NCBI GenBank assembly: GCA_050299435.1
Contig: JBNKVX010000008.1
Location: forward strand, 1-64,000
From: 1162T-S-0a-05 sp050299435
Lineage (GTDB): Bacteria > Pseudomonadota > Gammaproteobacteria > Pseudomonadales > Cellvibrionaceae
Length of the DNA: 64,000 bases
Direction: 5' to 3'
In this document: piece after piece, positions 17,422 to 25,823 of the stretch
Layout of the letters: the number at the start of each line of letters is the position of its first letter
How positions within the stretch are numbered: the first letter of the stretch is position 1
Notes under the pieces: generated by a model
Database searches by the model: none
The model's input: the letters and a program-made list of their open reading frames with translations, nothing else
What the model was told of the DNA's origin: nothing
Made by a program: the position numbers and the translations under genes

Positions 17422-19767
17422 TTATTTTTTCTTATTCAATGCCTGCTCGAAAAGCGCGGCCATTGTTCCAACCTGGGCTTTATTTTTCTGTGATGTTTTC
17501 TGTCGCGAATCAGTATTTTTTCTAAGCGCACTTTTTTGTTTGTCCGGGTTTTTTGTCCCGTCAACAGGCGGTTTTCCTTTTCTTGAATTTGAGTCTGGCT
17601 CATCATCCAAACGCATACTCAGAGCAATACGCTTGCGCTGAGCATCTACCTCAAGCACTTTGACTTTTACTACATCTCCCGCCTTTACAATTGTGCGCGG
17701 ATCTTTCACAAAAGAGTTAGACAATACCGAAATATGCACAAGCCCGTCTTGATGCACGCCAATATCCACAAAAGCACCGAAATTTGTGACATTGGTAACA
17801 CTGCCTTCTAGTACCATACCTGGCACCAAGTCTTTAATTTCTTCAACGCCATCCTTGAATTGCGCAGTTTTGAATTCCGGCCGCGGGTCACGCCCGGGTT
17901 TATCCAACTCGCTGATAATATCAACAACAGTTGGAACACCGAATTTCTCATCGGTGTATTCTTCTGCCTTGATAGATTTAAGAAAACTGCTGTCGCCAAT
18001 TAGCGATGCAAGCTCACGCTTATTCTTCTGTGCAATTTTCTCAACGACTGAATAAGATTCAGGGTGCACCGCCGAAGCATCTAGCGGGTTTTCACCCTTA
18101 GCAATTCGCAAAAACCCAGCGGCTTGCTCAAAGGCCTTGTCGCCCAATCGCGATACTTTTTTAAGTTGTTCTCGCCGTGTGAACACGCCATTTTGATTAC
18201 GAAACTCAACAATGTTGTTAGCGATACTGGCATTCAAGCCAGAAACACGGGAAAGCAAGGGCGCAGACGCAGTGTTAACTTCGACACCCACACCATTCAC
18301 ACAATCCTCAACCACCGCATCCAGGGATTTGATCAAGCGCGTTTGCGAAACATCGTGCTGATACTGCCCAACGCCGATGGATTTAGGATCAATTTTTACA
18401 AGTTCGGCGAGCGGGTCTTGCAATCGGCGCGCTATTGAAATTGCCCCGCGAATTGTCACATCGAGATCGGGAAATTCTTTGGCAGCAAACTCGGATGCAG
18501 AATAAACCGATGCACCGGACTCATTAACCATCACTTTCTGAATTGCTAAGTCTTTGTGTTTATTAATAAAGTCGCCGACAAATTTATCTGTTTCACGACT
18601 CGCAGTTCCGTTACCAATCGCAATGAGGGAGACAGAATATTTTTTGCAATGTTTTAGTAGTACCGCTTCGGCTTCTGCAATTTTATTTTGAGGTGGCGTC
18701 GGAAATATTGCGCCGTGATCCAATACCGCACCCGTATCACTGACAACGGCCAATTTAACGCCAGTTCGTAAACCCGGATCTAAACCGATTGTTACACGTT
18801 GACCTGCTGGAGCAGCCAACAACAAATCTTTTAAATTGTTTGCAAATACATTTATAGCATCCGCTTCGGCGCGCTCTCTTACTTCACTCAACATTTCAGT
18901 TTCGATATGAATGCTGAGTTTCACTCTCCAGGTCCAACGCACTACTTCCTGCAGCCAGGTATCTGCGGCACGTTTTTGATCTTCAATTCGCCAATGTTTT
19001 GCAATCATGACTTCACAGGGATGCAGGAGTGTGCTGTCTTCTTCATTTTTTAGTGCAAGCTGCAAACTCAGCACACCTTCATTGCGGCCGCGAAAACATG
19101 CCAGCGCTCGGTGTGAGGGAATTTGGCTCAGCGCCTCCGAAAAATCATAATAATCCCTGAATTTTTCGCCTTCCTTTTCTTTACCTTCTATTAGAGACGA
19201 TTTTAGTAAACCTTCCGCTTTAAAAAACACGCGAATTTCTTCCAGTAAATCTGCACTTTCGCTAAAACGTTCCATCAAAATTTGTTTTGCGCCATCAAGT
19301 GCGCTCTTTGCGTCTTCAATCTTATGTTCAGTATTAAGGTATTTTTCTGCTTCAATTTCGGGATCTCGCTTAGGGTCACTGTACAGTGCGTCCGCTAACG
19401 GTTCTAATCCGGCTTCACGTGCAATTTGTGCCTTAGTACGTCGCTTGGGTTTGAAAGGAAGGTAAAGGTCTTCAAGGCGTGTTTTGGTGTCGGCTTGTAA
19501 TATTTGCGCCTCCAATTCCGGAGTTAACTTTTCCTGTTCCTTGATGGATTTGAGAACGGTATCACGTCGATCTTCTAACTCACGCAAGTAAGCCAGACGC
19601 TGTTCAAGAGTTCGCAGTTGAGTATCATCCAGCCCCCCTGTCACTTCCTTTCGATAACGAGAAATAAAAGGTACGGTGGAACCTTCATCCAACAAACCAA
19701 CAGCAGCGTTGACTTGTTTTTCATTGACTTGCAACTCATCTGCAATACGCGCATTAATCGACAACAT
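17422..19767 (-). CDS. tex: RNA-binding transcription accessory protein Tex
   Basis: About 781 residues from the ATG at 19767; a GTG six bases upstream is the other option. The protein shows the full Tex layout: an N-terminal helical domain (VPFISRYRKEVTGGLDD near residue 33), a YqgF/RNase H-like domain starting near 320 (TIGLDPGLRTGVKLAVV), tandem helix-hairpin-helix motifs around 490-560 (ASAPLLSRVSGLNASIANNI across the first), and a C-terminal S1 RNA-binding domain at about 645-722 (VTNVTNFGAFVDIGVHQDGLVH region). A lysine-rich tail follows. Tex is a cytoplasmic nucleic-acid-binding factor associated with transcription and stress tolerance. A 13-base tandem duplication lies just upstream of the start codon. 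Confidence 0.95.
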   Translation of the reverse strand: MLSINARIADELQVNEKQVNAAVGLLDEGSTVPFISRYRKEVTGGLDDTQLRTLEQRLAYLRELEDRRDTVLKSIKEQEKLTPELEAQILQADTKTRLEDLYLPFKPKRRTKAQIAREAGLEPLADALYSDPKRDPEIEAEKYLNTEHKIEDAKSALDGAKQILMERFSESADLLEEIRVFFKAEGLLKSSLIEGKEKEGEKFRDYYDFSEALSQIPSHRALACFRGRNEGVLSLQLALKNEEDSTLLHPCEVMIAKHWRIEDQKRAADTWLQEVVRWTWRVKLSIHIETEMLSEVRERAEADAINVFANNLKDLLLAAPAGQRVTIGLDPGLRTGVKLAVVSDTGAVLDHGAIFPTPPQNKIAEAEAVLLKHCKKYSVSLIAIGNGTASRETDKFVGDFINKHKDLAIQKVMVNESGASVYSASEFAAKEFPDLDVTIRGAISIARRLQDPLAELVKIDPKSIGVGQYQHDVSQTRLIKSLDAVVEDCVNGVGVEVNTASAPLLSRVSGLNASIANNIVEFRNQNGVFTRREQLKKVSRLGDKAFEQAAGFLRIAKGENPLDASAVHPESYSVVEKIAQKNKRELASLIGDSSFLKSIKAEEYTDEKFGVPTVVDIISELDKPGRDPRPEFKTAQFKDGVEEIKDLVPGMVLEGSVTNVTNFGAFVDIGVHQDGLVHISVLSNSFVKDPRTIVKAGDVVKVKVLEVDAQRKRIALSMRLDDEPDSNSRKGKPPVDGTKNPDKQKSALRKNTDSRQKTSQKNKAQVGTMAALFEQALNKKK

Positions 19768-19776
19768 AGGCACTTT

Positions 19777-19802
19777 TTATACTCACTCTTTATACTCACT
19801 CT
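19777..19802. repeat. Tandem 13-bp direct duplication in the tex leader
   Basis: The 13-mer TTATACTCACTCT occurs twice without a gap (19777-19789 and 19790-19802), followed by a partial third copy (CTATAC). On the minus strand it lies 10-35 bases upstream of the tex start codon and doubles an AGAGTGAG segment that could act as a ribosome-binding site. Confidence 0.8.
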
Positions 19803-19866
19803 CTATACATCAAAAATCGCGCGCATTATGCCGCTTTCAAACCGCGAACAACAGACTTGTGTTTCC

Positions 19867-20568
19867 TCAGGTTTTATGTCGTGGCGCATCAATCGAGAGC
19901 GCCATAATACGACTCAACTTAGCCAGTCCAAAACCCGTCTCCTCCCGCCACTGATTAAAGGCTGCCTGCACTCTTTGCTGAGCCGCTTTGCCACCTGGAG
20001 CCTTGTCTATAATCCCCGCCACTTTCAGCGCTTCAATCACATCAGCACTTAACACAAAGCCGTCCTTTCCGACGAAACGACAAAAATATTGGCAGGTTTG
20101 TATGCCCATACGGTCAAGGGTTTTATTCAATTTAAGCGTAAGCCCAATAAAATCTTCATCAGGCCAAGACGCAAGCATTTCTCCCATACTGCCGTATTCA
20201 TTTGCAATGTCTATTAATGCGCCTGCATTGCGTTGCACTGATTGAATTTTTTTCAAGTTTCGAACTATAGCGGTTTGTTGCATCAACTTATCAATATCCT
20301 CCGGGCTAATTACCGCACAACGTCGCACATTGAATTTCCAAAATGCTTTTTCAAAATTTGGCCACTTGTTGTCGATAACTTTCCATACAAAGCCCGCTTT
20401 AAATACAGCTTTCGTGATTTCAGATAAATAGCGATCATCACCCAAGCGTCTCAACTGCGCAGGTTTTTTTAGCTCAATAGCTAATAATTCCTGCAGTTGC
20501 GCTTCACCTTTACGTTTAATAGCGCGCTTGTGAATTACAGAAAATTTTTCCACGTGATTAATCCCCAT
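19867..20568 (-). CDS. Divergent DNA-3-methyladenine glycosylase I (Tag family)
   Basis: A 233-residue member of the HhH-GPD-like Tag family. The region LSEITKAVFKAGFVWKVI (residues 48-65) aligns by eye with E. coli Tag around its catalytic Glu, giving E50 as the candidate catalytic residue. The segments KWPNFEKAFWKFN and IVRNLKKIQSVQRNA also match the family. The zinc-snap Cys and His residues of classical Tag are not seen at either end, so this belongs to a metal-free subgroup or has another specificity. Classical Tag removes 3-methyladenine from alkylated DNA. It lies upstream of tex on the same strand, with a 99-base gap. A gene symbol is withheld because of the divergence. Confidence 0.72.
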   Translation of the reverse strand: MGINHVEKFSVIHKRAIKRKGEAQLQELLAIELKKPAQLRRLGDDRYLSEITKAVFKAGFVWKVIDNKWPNFEKAFWKFNVRRCAVISPEDIDKLMQQTAIVRNLKKIQSVQRNAGALIDIANEYGSMGEMLASWPDEDFIGLTLKLNKTLDRMGIQTCQYFCRFVGKDGFVLSADVIEALKVAGIIDKAPGGKAAQQRVQAAFNQWREETGFGLAKLSRIMALSIDAPRHKT

Positions 20569-20673
20569 TCGTAATTTCTTTGATTTTGCACTTTAGCCTC
20601 GGTGGACAATTCCGTCCACATTAAGGTAGTATGTGTAGGCTAAATTTTACCCGTTTTAAACAGGGAGCCTGAC

Positions 20674-21162
20674 ATCTCCTCTTCTGCATCACATGCAGCT
20701 CGATTTAAGTATGCAATACACAAAAGTGTAATTGCATTATCTTCCTGGCTAATATTCTCTTTAGCTTCAGGGCAGCTCTGGGCGAGCGAAATTTCCTTAT
20801 CATCAAATACCGACCTATCAACGGAGGGCTATTTTGTTCTCTCCTGGCAGGATGAAAGTGCAAGCGCTGATAGCGACAAACTCTCAACATTGTTACAAGC
20901 CGATAATGCAGAATTACGAAACGCCAAAGCTATTCAGGTGCCAGCATCCGGTGCCTTAACGCTCAGCGGTTTTGAAAATGGTCAAATCTATTTTCAAATT
21001 CAAAGCGACACGAATCACAGTAAGCTCATTTCCGTCAAGGTTGAACATCACTCTTTAACAAAAGCTTGGGGATTTTTCTCAGTGGGCTTTTTGTTATTTT
21101 TGACGCTCTGTGTAACAGTTTATCTTGGCAATAAATGTAACAAGCTGGGAGACAAGCAATGA
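20674..21162 (+). CDS. Small type I membrane protein with FnIII-like domain, probable non-canonical ATC start
   Basis: The frame ending at 21162 stays open back to a stop at 20641 and encodes, in order, a signal peptide (hydrophobic IALSSWLIFSLASG, then LWAS), an FnIII-like beta domain (EISLSSNTDLSTEGYFVLSWQ and onward) and a C-terminal transmembrane helix (WGFFSVGFLLFLTLCVTVYL). There is no ATG, GTG or TTG in frame before the signal peptide. The first TTG, at 20890, would delete it. A good ribosome-binding site AGGGAG (20662-20667) sits six bases before an ATC at 20674, so an ATC start, a frameshift or a sequence error must be assumed. The gene overlaps the symporter start by four bases (ATGA), so it is probably a symporter partner and the first gene of the operon. 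Confidence 0.6.
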   Translation: MSSSASHAARFKYAIHKSVIALSSWLIFSLASGQLWASEISLSSNTDLSTEGYFVLSWQDESASADSDKLSTLLQADNAELRNAKAIQVPASGALTLSGFENGQIYFQIQSDTNHSKLISVKVEHHSLTKAWGFFSVGFLLFLTLCVTVYLGNKCNKLGDKQ

Positions 21163-22583
21163 ATACGGCCCTCTCAACCAGCACAGCCCTGATCATTTTG
21201 GTTATTTTCGGAGCAATATGGGTTGTTTTCGGCTATTTCCTGGGCCGCAAAAATAAAACACTTGATGACTATATGTTGGCCGGGCGCAATGTGGGTCTCG
21301 CGTTTGCTGCGGCTACTGCAATGGCCACCTGGGTAACCAGCAACACTACAATGACCGCACCACAACTCACTTATCAATTAGGTGTTTGGGGTATGGTCGG
21401 TTATTCCTTTGGTGCAATCGGCCTGCTTTTATTTGCGCCGCTTGCTGCCAGAATTAAAGAAATCTTACCTCACGGCCTCACCTCAGGCGATTTCATCCGT
21501 CGACGTTATGGCGTGCTTGCCTGGCGAATTTTTCTCATCATTTCACTTTTCTATGCTTTTGGCTGGTTAATTAGTCTCGGCATGGCCGGTGGAATTCTGG
21601 TCAATGCTTTGAGCGGCCTGGATTATCATCTAGGCATGAGTGTCATTTTATTAATTTGTGTGAGTTATACCTTGCTAGGTGGATTGCGCGCGGTTATCGC
21701 TACAGATTTTGTTCAAACTCTGATAATCATAATAGGGGTAATTATTATTGCCGTGCTGGTTATCCAAAATGTCGGTTTTGAATCTATACACACTAAACTG
21801 AGTGAAGATCATCCCCAATTATTAAACCTTTTATTTCCGGCGGCATTAATGTTTCTTTTTAACAACTTGTTATTCGGTGTCGGTGAAATTTTTCATTCAA
21901 ACGTTTGGTGGTCACGCGCTTTTGCATTTAGGAAAAATACCGGAGCAAGGGCCTATATTCTCGCTGGCTTATTTTGGCTGCCTATTCCCATTGTTGCGGG
22001 TTTTATCGCGCTTGCAGCGCCTTCAATGGGCTTGCTTGTACCTTCGGCAGACATGGTTGGGCCCCTGGTTGCAGGCAAAGTTTTGGGCACCTTTGGTGCA
22101 ATTATTGTGTTTGTTGTGATTTTTTCAGCGCTTGCTTCTAGTCTCGATTCACTATTGGCCGCTACTGCTGATTTAATTACTCAGGATATTTATCGCGGCC
22201 ATATTAAGCCAAGTGCTTCTGATGCCGATTGTTTCAAGACCGGTAAGTTCATTGTGATTGGGTTAGGCGTGGTCACCTGGGCTTTGTGTGTTCCACGAAT
22301 GAGTACTTTGGCGTCTCTGCTATATTTTACTGGCGCATTTGTTGCGAGTGCTATTTGGCCTATTGTATTTGGCTTGTATTTTCGTTGGCCCAACAAGTGG
22401 GCAGCCAGTTTAGCCATGGTTGCAGGAACACTGATCGGCTTGTGGTCTTACCGCTACATTGGATTCTACGTAGCCGCGTTGGTGTCCTGCGCTGTTTCCT
22501 TGATAGTGATGCTTGCTGGCAGTGTATTCAGTCGTGAAAATTTCGATTTTAAATTGCTTGAATCAGAAGAGAGTTCCTTATGA
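21159..22583 (+). CDS. Sodium:solute symporter (SSS family)
   Basis: A 474-residue polytopic inner-membrane protein with about 12-13 hydrophobic segments. It carries the SSS hallmarks: LDDYMLAGRNVGL after the first helix, the GLTSGDFIRRRYG loop, YTLLGGLRAVIATDFVQ and SLDSLLAATADLITQDIY. By eye it is closest to the urea/DUR3-like branch rather than to proline or pantothenate carriers (inference). A sodium-driven uptake role follows from the family; the substrate is unknown. It overlaps both neighbours by four bases (ATGA at 21159 and at 22580), so its translation is coupled to that of the FnIII-like membrane protein and the 39-residue peptide. The downstream carbamoyl-related enzymes make a ureido or carbamoyl compound an attractive substrate. 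Confidence 0.85.
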   Translation: MNTALSTSTALIILVIFGAIWVVFGYFLGRKNKTLDDYMLAGRNVGLAFAAATAMATWVTSNTTMTAPQLTYQLGVWGMVGYSFGAIGLLLFAPLAARIKEILPHGLTSGDFIRRRYGVLAWRIFLIISLFYAFGWLISLGMAGGILVNALSGLDYHLGMSVILLICVSYTLLGGLRAVIATDFVQTLIIIIGVIIIAVLVIQNVGFESIHTKLSEDHPQLLNLLFPAALMFLFNNLLFGVGEIFHSNVWWSRAFAFRKNTGARAYILAGLFWLPIPIVAGFIALAAPSMGLLVPSADMVGPLVAGKVLGTFGAIIVFVVIFSALASSLDSLLAATADLITQDIYRGHIKPSASDADCFKTGKFIVIGLGVVTWALCVPRMSTLASLLYFTGAFVASAIWPIVFGLYFRWPNKWAASLAMVAGTLIGLWSYRYIGFYVAALVSCAVSLIVMLAGSVFSRENFDFKLLESEESSL

Positions 22584-22699
22584 TGTCCCTCAGTGCCTTA
22601 AGTGCACTCGTTTATATTGCTTTGGCAATCACTATTGTCACGCCATTTTTAATGCTATCTCTAGTCTTTCTAGATTGGAAGCGAGGTGATTTATGGTAA
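22580..22699 (+). CDS. 39-residue single-span membrane peptide, coupled between symporter and transcarbamylase-like gene
   Basis: The reading frame MMSLSALSALVYIALA... to ...DWKRGDLW has 39 residues. One hydrophobic helix covers about residues 8-30, followed by a positively charged, Trp-ended tail (DWKRGDLW). Its ATG overlaps the symporter stop by four bases (ATGA). Its own stop codon TAA lies inside the start of the next gene (ATGGTAA, a 7-base overlap at 22693-22699). Coupling on both sides argues that it is a real gene. Small partner subunits are known for some SSS transporters (for example the DUF3311/DUF485-type helpers), but this one is shorter and I do not recognise the family. Confidence 0.65.
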   Translation: MMSLSALSALVYIALAITIVTPFLMLSLVFLDWKRGDLW

Positions 22700-23784
22700 G
22701 CCACGAAATTAACGTGCACAAAAGTATGCAGGTTAACAAAGTGAATCGCGACAAACCCGAAGTTTATGGCGATGCGCACCCGAAAGCCTTGCTCAGATCC
22801 ATTATGGAAGACGGCGAGCACTTGTTACCTTTGGAAAATCAACATATTTTGTCTGCCGATCAATTTGATCAACAAACGCTTTTGCAATTATTTCGTCTTG
22901 CGGCCAAGTATGAAAGTAACCCTGAAAGATTTCGTACACCTTTGCAGGGGAAGATTCTGATAAGTGCATTTTATGAACCAAGCACACGTACACGCCTTTC
23001 ATTTGAAAGCGCTTGGCATCGCTTGGGCGGTGACATCATGTCCATCACGGATCGTTCTACAACCGGTATTGCCAAAGGCGAATCTCTTTCAGATGTCGGC
23101 GAAATGTTTAACAACTATGCTGACTGTGTTGTTCTACGGGATACGCGTGCTGAGTCCTTGAGCGAAATGAAAAGCTCCTTGCGTATTCCTATTATTAATG
23201 CAGGCAACGGCATCGACGAACATCCTACACAAGCGATGGCCGATATTTATACCATTTTTAAATGGCGCCCTGAATTGATTAAAAAGGACGTGGATAAGAA
23301 ACATAAAATTGACGTTGGTATTATTGGCGTACCACACAAAATGCGGACAGTGCGAAGCTTGTTAAAAATATTTTCCGTTTTTCCCTATGCCTTCAATAAT
23401 ATTTATTTATTCAGCAACGAAGATTCACCACCTGATAATGATTTAATGGAAATGTTAAAAGATCGAGGCTTGAATATAATACTTCCAAAAGAAAATTTTG
23501 ATAAGGTATTGCCGAAACTCGACGTGATTTACATCAATGCTATTGCCTGGATTGGCGATAGTTTCGAAACCTACGGAAAAGAATTTTCACTATCAACAAC
23601 TAAACCCTTTAAAAAAGGTGCCATTGTGCTTCACCCACTTGCTAGAGGTGAGGAATTACCGGTTGACTTAGACAAAACCGAACTCAATTGGTACTTCTCG
23701 CAAGCACGCGGTGCGGTGTTTGTACGAATGGCTCTTCTCACCTGCCTCGTTCATCGCAAAGGGCGCGTACTCGACGTCGTTTAA
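22693..23784 (+). CDS. Aspartate carbamoyltransferase-like enzyme with altered second-substrate loop
   Basis: 363 residues, longer than a usual ATCase catalytic chain because of an N-terminal extension of about 45 residues. The carbamoyl-phosphate site is intact: STRTR at 97-101, AKGES near 127-131, VLRD at 147-150 and HPTQ at 177-180. The ATCase-type HPLARGEELP is at 314-323. R218 (MRTVRS) corresponds to the Arg after the GDxxxxR motif that contacts aspartate in E. coli. The normal RVQxER motif that binds the aspartate side chain is replaced by INAIAWIGDS at 281-290. The enzyme therefore probably transfers carbamoyl to, or removes it from, a compound other than aspartate. It overlaps the 39-residue gene and precedes an AsnB-like gene by 25 bases. 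It is unlikely to be the housekeeping PyrB. Confidence 0.82.
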   Translation: MVSHEINVHKSMQVNKVNRDKPEVYGDAHPKALLRSIMEDGEHLLPLENQHILSADQFDQQTLLQLFRLAAKYESNPERFRTPLQGKILISAFYEPSTRTRLSFESAWHRLGGDIMSITDRSTTGIAKGESLSDVGEMFNNYADCVVLRDTRAESLSEMKSSLRIPIINAGNGIDEHPTQAMADIYTIFKWRPELIKKDVDKKHKIDVGIIGVPHKMRTVRSLLKIFSVFPYAFNNIYLFSNEDSPPDNDLMEMLKDRGLNIILPKENFDKVLPKLDVIYINAIAWIGDSFETYGKEFSLSTTKPFKKGAIVLHPLARGEELPVDLDKTELNWYFSQARGAVFVRMALLTCLVHRKGRVLDVV

Positions 23785-23809
23785 TTACAACTCAAAACAG
23801 GATTCTTAA

Positions 23810-25819
23810 ATGTGCGGTATTGCTGGTATTTTTAATACCTCCAAAGACAATATAATTCCCCCTCAATTGCTCGTAAATATGGCTGCCATACAGTGGCATC
23901 GAGGACCGGATGGATTTGGTTATCATAGTGTTGAGGGTCACGGCGTGGGCTTCAGTCATGCTCGCTTATCTATAATTGATCTTAACGAAAATCGTGGTCG
24001 CCAACCGAAGTTAAGTCAAGATGGAAATCTCCTTCTCGCACACAATGGCGAATTTTATGATTACCAGCGTATACGCGCACGTTTAACCGCTGACGGCGCG
24101 CGCTTCCAATCTAAAAGTGATTCCGAAATTGTGTTGCACCTTTACCCAAAATTAGGAATTGAAAAAACGCTACTTGAATTACGCGGTGAATTTGCCTTCG
24201 CATTGTATGAAAAAAGTGAAGAAACGCTTTATCTTGTTCGTGACCGCTTCGGCATCAAACCTCTTTATTGGACACAAACGAAAGAGGGTGTTGTTTTTGG
24301 ATCCGAATTGAAAGTACTGTTTGCACACCCCGCTGTAAAACGCGAATTTTCTGCCGCGGGTATTTATCATCAGCTGATGCAAACAATTGTTCCCGGCACG
24401 ACTGCTTTTAAAAACATTCATCAAATAAAACCCGGTCACATTGTCAAAATTCAGAGGCGCAATGGCACACTCGATATTAATGAGAAAAAATATTGGGATC
24501 TGGATTTTCCACCCGAGCATGAACGTGCCGAGATGAGTGAAACAGAGGCTATTGAGTCTGTTCGTGAGGGATTGCTGAACGCAGTTGCCTTGCGCTTAGA
24601 GGCGGATGTTCCCGTCGGCTGTTACCTCAGTGGCGGAATTGATTCCTGTGCAATTTTGGGTTTAGCTTCCGCATGCAGGCAAGGGCCAGTTAAAGCTTTT
24701 ACTATAGGTTTCGATGACAAAAGTTACGACGAAAGCGCAATAGCGACTCAGATGGCGGAGAGTTGTGGAGCCGATCAAGACATCATGCGCTTATCGGGAA
24801 ATGAATTGTACGGCCACTTTGAGGAAACACTGTGGCATACAGAACGAACGATTTACAACACGCTGGGTGTCGCAAAACTATTGATGAGCCGACACGTTAA
24901 TCAGAGTAAGTATAAAGTCGTAATGACGGGTGAAGGCTCGGATGAATTATTTGGCGGTTACCCCGCGTTTCGTCGAGATATGTTTTTGCATGGCCTCGAC
25001 AGTCTCAGTGCTAAAGACAAAGCAGATTGGCAAGCTCTATTAAACGAAAGCAATGCCTTATTTACGGGTGCCATGCTTTCCAAAGATCAAATTGATGACC
25101 CCGCGCTGCATTTCAAAGTAGGTTTTACTCCAAGTTGTTTGCAGCCTTGGCTGGCCTGTGAAGAACATGTTCCCTCTTTGCTTTCTGAATCCCTTGGTCA
25201 GCAATTACAGGGTTACAAAGCGGGAGAAGCTATCGCAGAAACATTCGATGAAGAGCAGTTGCGTGGACGCCACGCCCTTGATAAAGCACAATATATTTGG
25301 TGCAAGACCATGCTCGAAGGACAAATCCTCACGTGGGGTGGCGACCGTGTTGATATGGCAAACTCAATGGAAGCAAGGCCGGCATTTCTTGATCATCATC
25401 TCGCTAAACTCGCGGTAAATATTCCACCGCAATATCGTATTAAAGGACGCATAGAAAAATGGGTGTTACGCGAGGCAATGAAAGGGATTCTGCCCGAAGT
25501 ACTCTACAAACGCGAAAAGTTTGCATTTATGGCTCCGCCCGCTCATACCGACGATACCAAATGGAAACAGATGAGGGTTTTGGCTGATAAATATTTAAAT
25601 AAAGAAAGCATTGAAAGTTCCGGCTTGCTATCTTATCAAGGTGTAGAAGCCTTATTTAGAAAACATGATCTCCCGGAGACCAGCGTTGCAGAAAAAGTAC
25701 AAATGGATGCAATTATTAATCATTTACTGGGAGTTCAAGTTTTGCATTCTCATTTTATTCAGCAAGATATTCCTAAATTAGCTGAAGAACGTGCAAAGAA
25801 ACTCGGTTGGGCCGCGTAA
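23810..25819 (+). CDS. Glutamine-hydrolysing asparagine-synthetase-like amidotransferase
   Basis: 669 residues in two domains. The N-terminal class II glutaminase starts MCGIAGIF with the nucleophile Cys-2 and contains HARLSIIDL, AHNGEFYDY and the SDSE motif. The C-terminal ATP-pyrophosphatase domain carries the P-loop LSGGIDS at about 271-277, MTGEGSDELFGGY and MANSMEARPAFLDHHLA. Ammonia released from glutamine is channelled to an acyl-adenylate to form an amide. The family includes true asparagine synthetase and many pathway-specific amidases. Its place between a transcarbamylase-like and an N-carbamoyl-hydrolase-like gene argues for a dedicated pathway substrate rather than free aspartate (inference). 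It sits 25 bases after the transcarbamylase-like gene. Confidence 0.88.
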   Translation: MCGIAGIFNTSKDNIIPPQLLVNMAAIQWHRGPDGFGYHSVEGHGVGFSHARLSIIDLNENRGRQPKLSQDGNLLLAHNGEFYDYQRIRARLTADGARFQSKSDSEIVLHLYPKLGIEKTLLELRGEFAFALYEKSEETLYLVRDRFGIKPLYWTQTKEGVVFGSELKVLFAHPAVKREFSAAGIYHQLMQTIVPGTTAFKNIHQIKPGHIVKIQRRNGTLDINEKKYWDLDFPPEHERAEMSETEAIESVREGLLNAVALRLEADVPVGCYLSGGIDSCAILGLASACRQGPVKAFTIGFDDKSYDESAIATQMAESCGADQDIMRLSGNELYGHFEETLWHTERTIYNTLGVAKLLMSRHVNQSKYKVVMTGEGSDELFGGYPAFRRDMFLHGLDSLSAKDKADWQALLNESNALFTGAMLSKDQIDDPALHFKVGFTPSCLQPWLACEEHVPSLLSESLGQQLQGYKAGEAIAETFDEEQLRGRHALDKAQYIWCKTMLEGQILTWGGDRVDMANSMEARPAFLDHHLAKLAVNIPPQYRIKGRIEKWVLREAMKGILPEVLYKREKFAFMAPPAHTDDTKWKQMRVLADKYLNKESIESSGLLSYQGVEALFRKHDLPETSVAEKVQMDAIINHLLGVQVLHSHFIQQDIPKLAEERAKKLGWAA

Positions 25820-25823
25820 GATT

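Noticed and set aside
22693..23784. Housekeeping PyrB
   Set aside because: The aspartate-binding loop is replaced, there is an N-terminal extension, and no pyrimidine gene is nearby.
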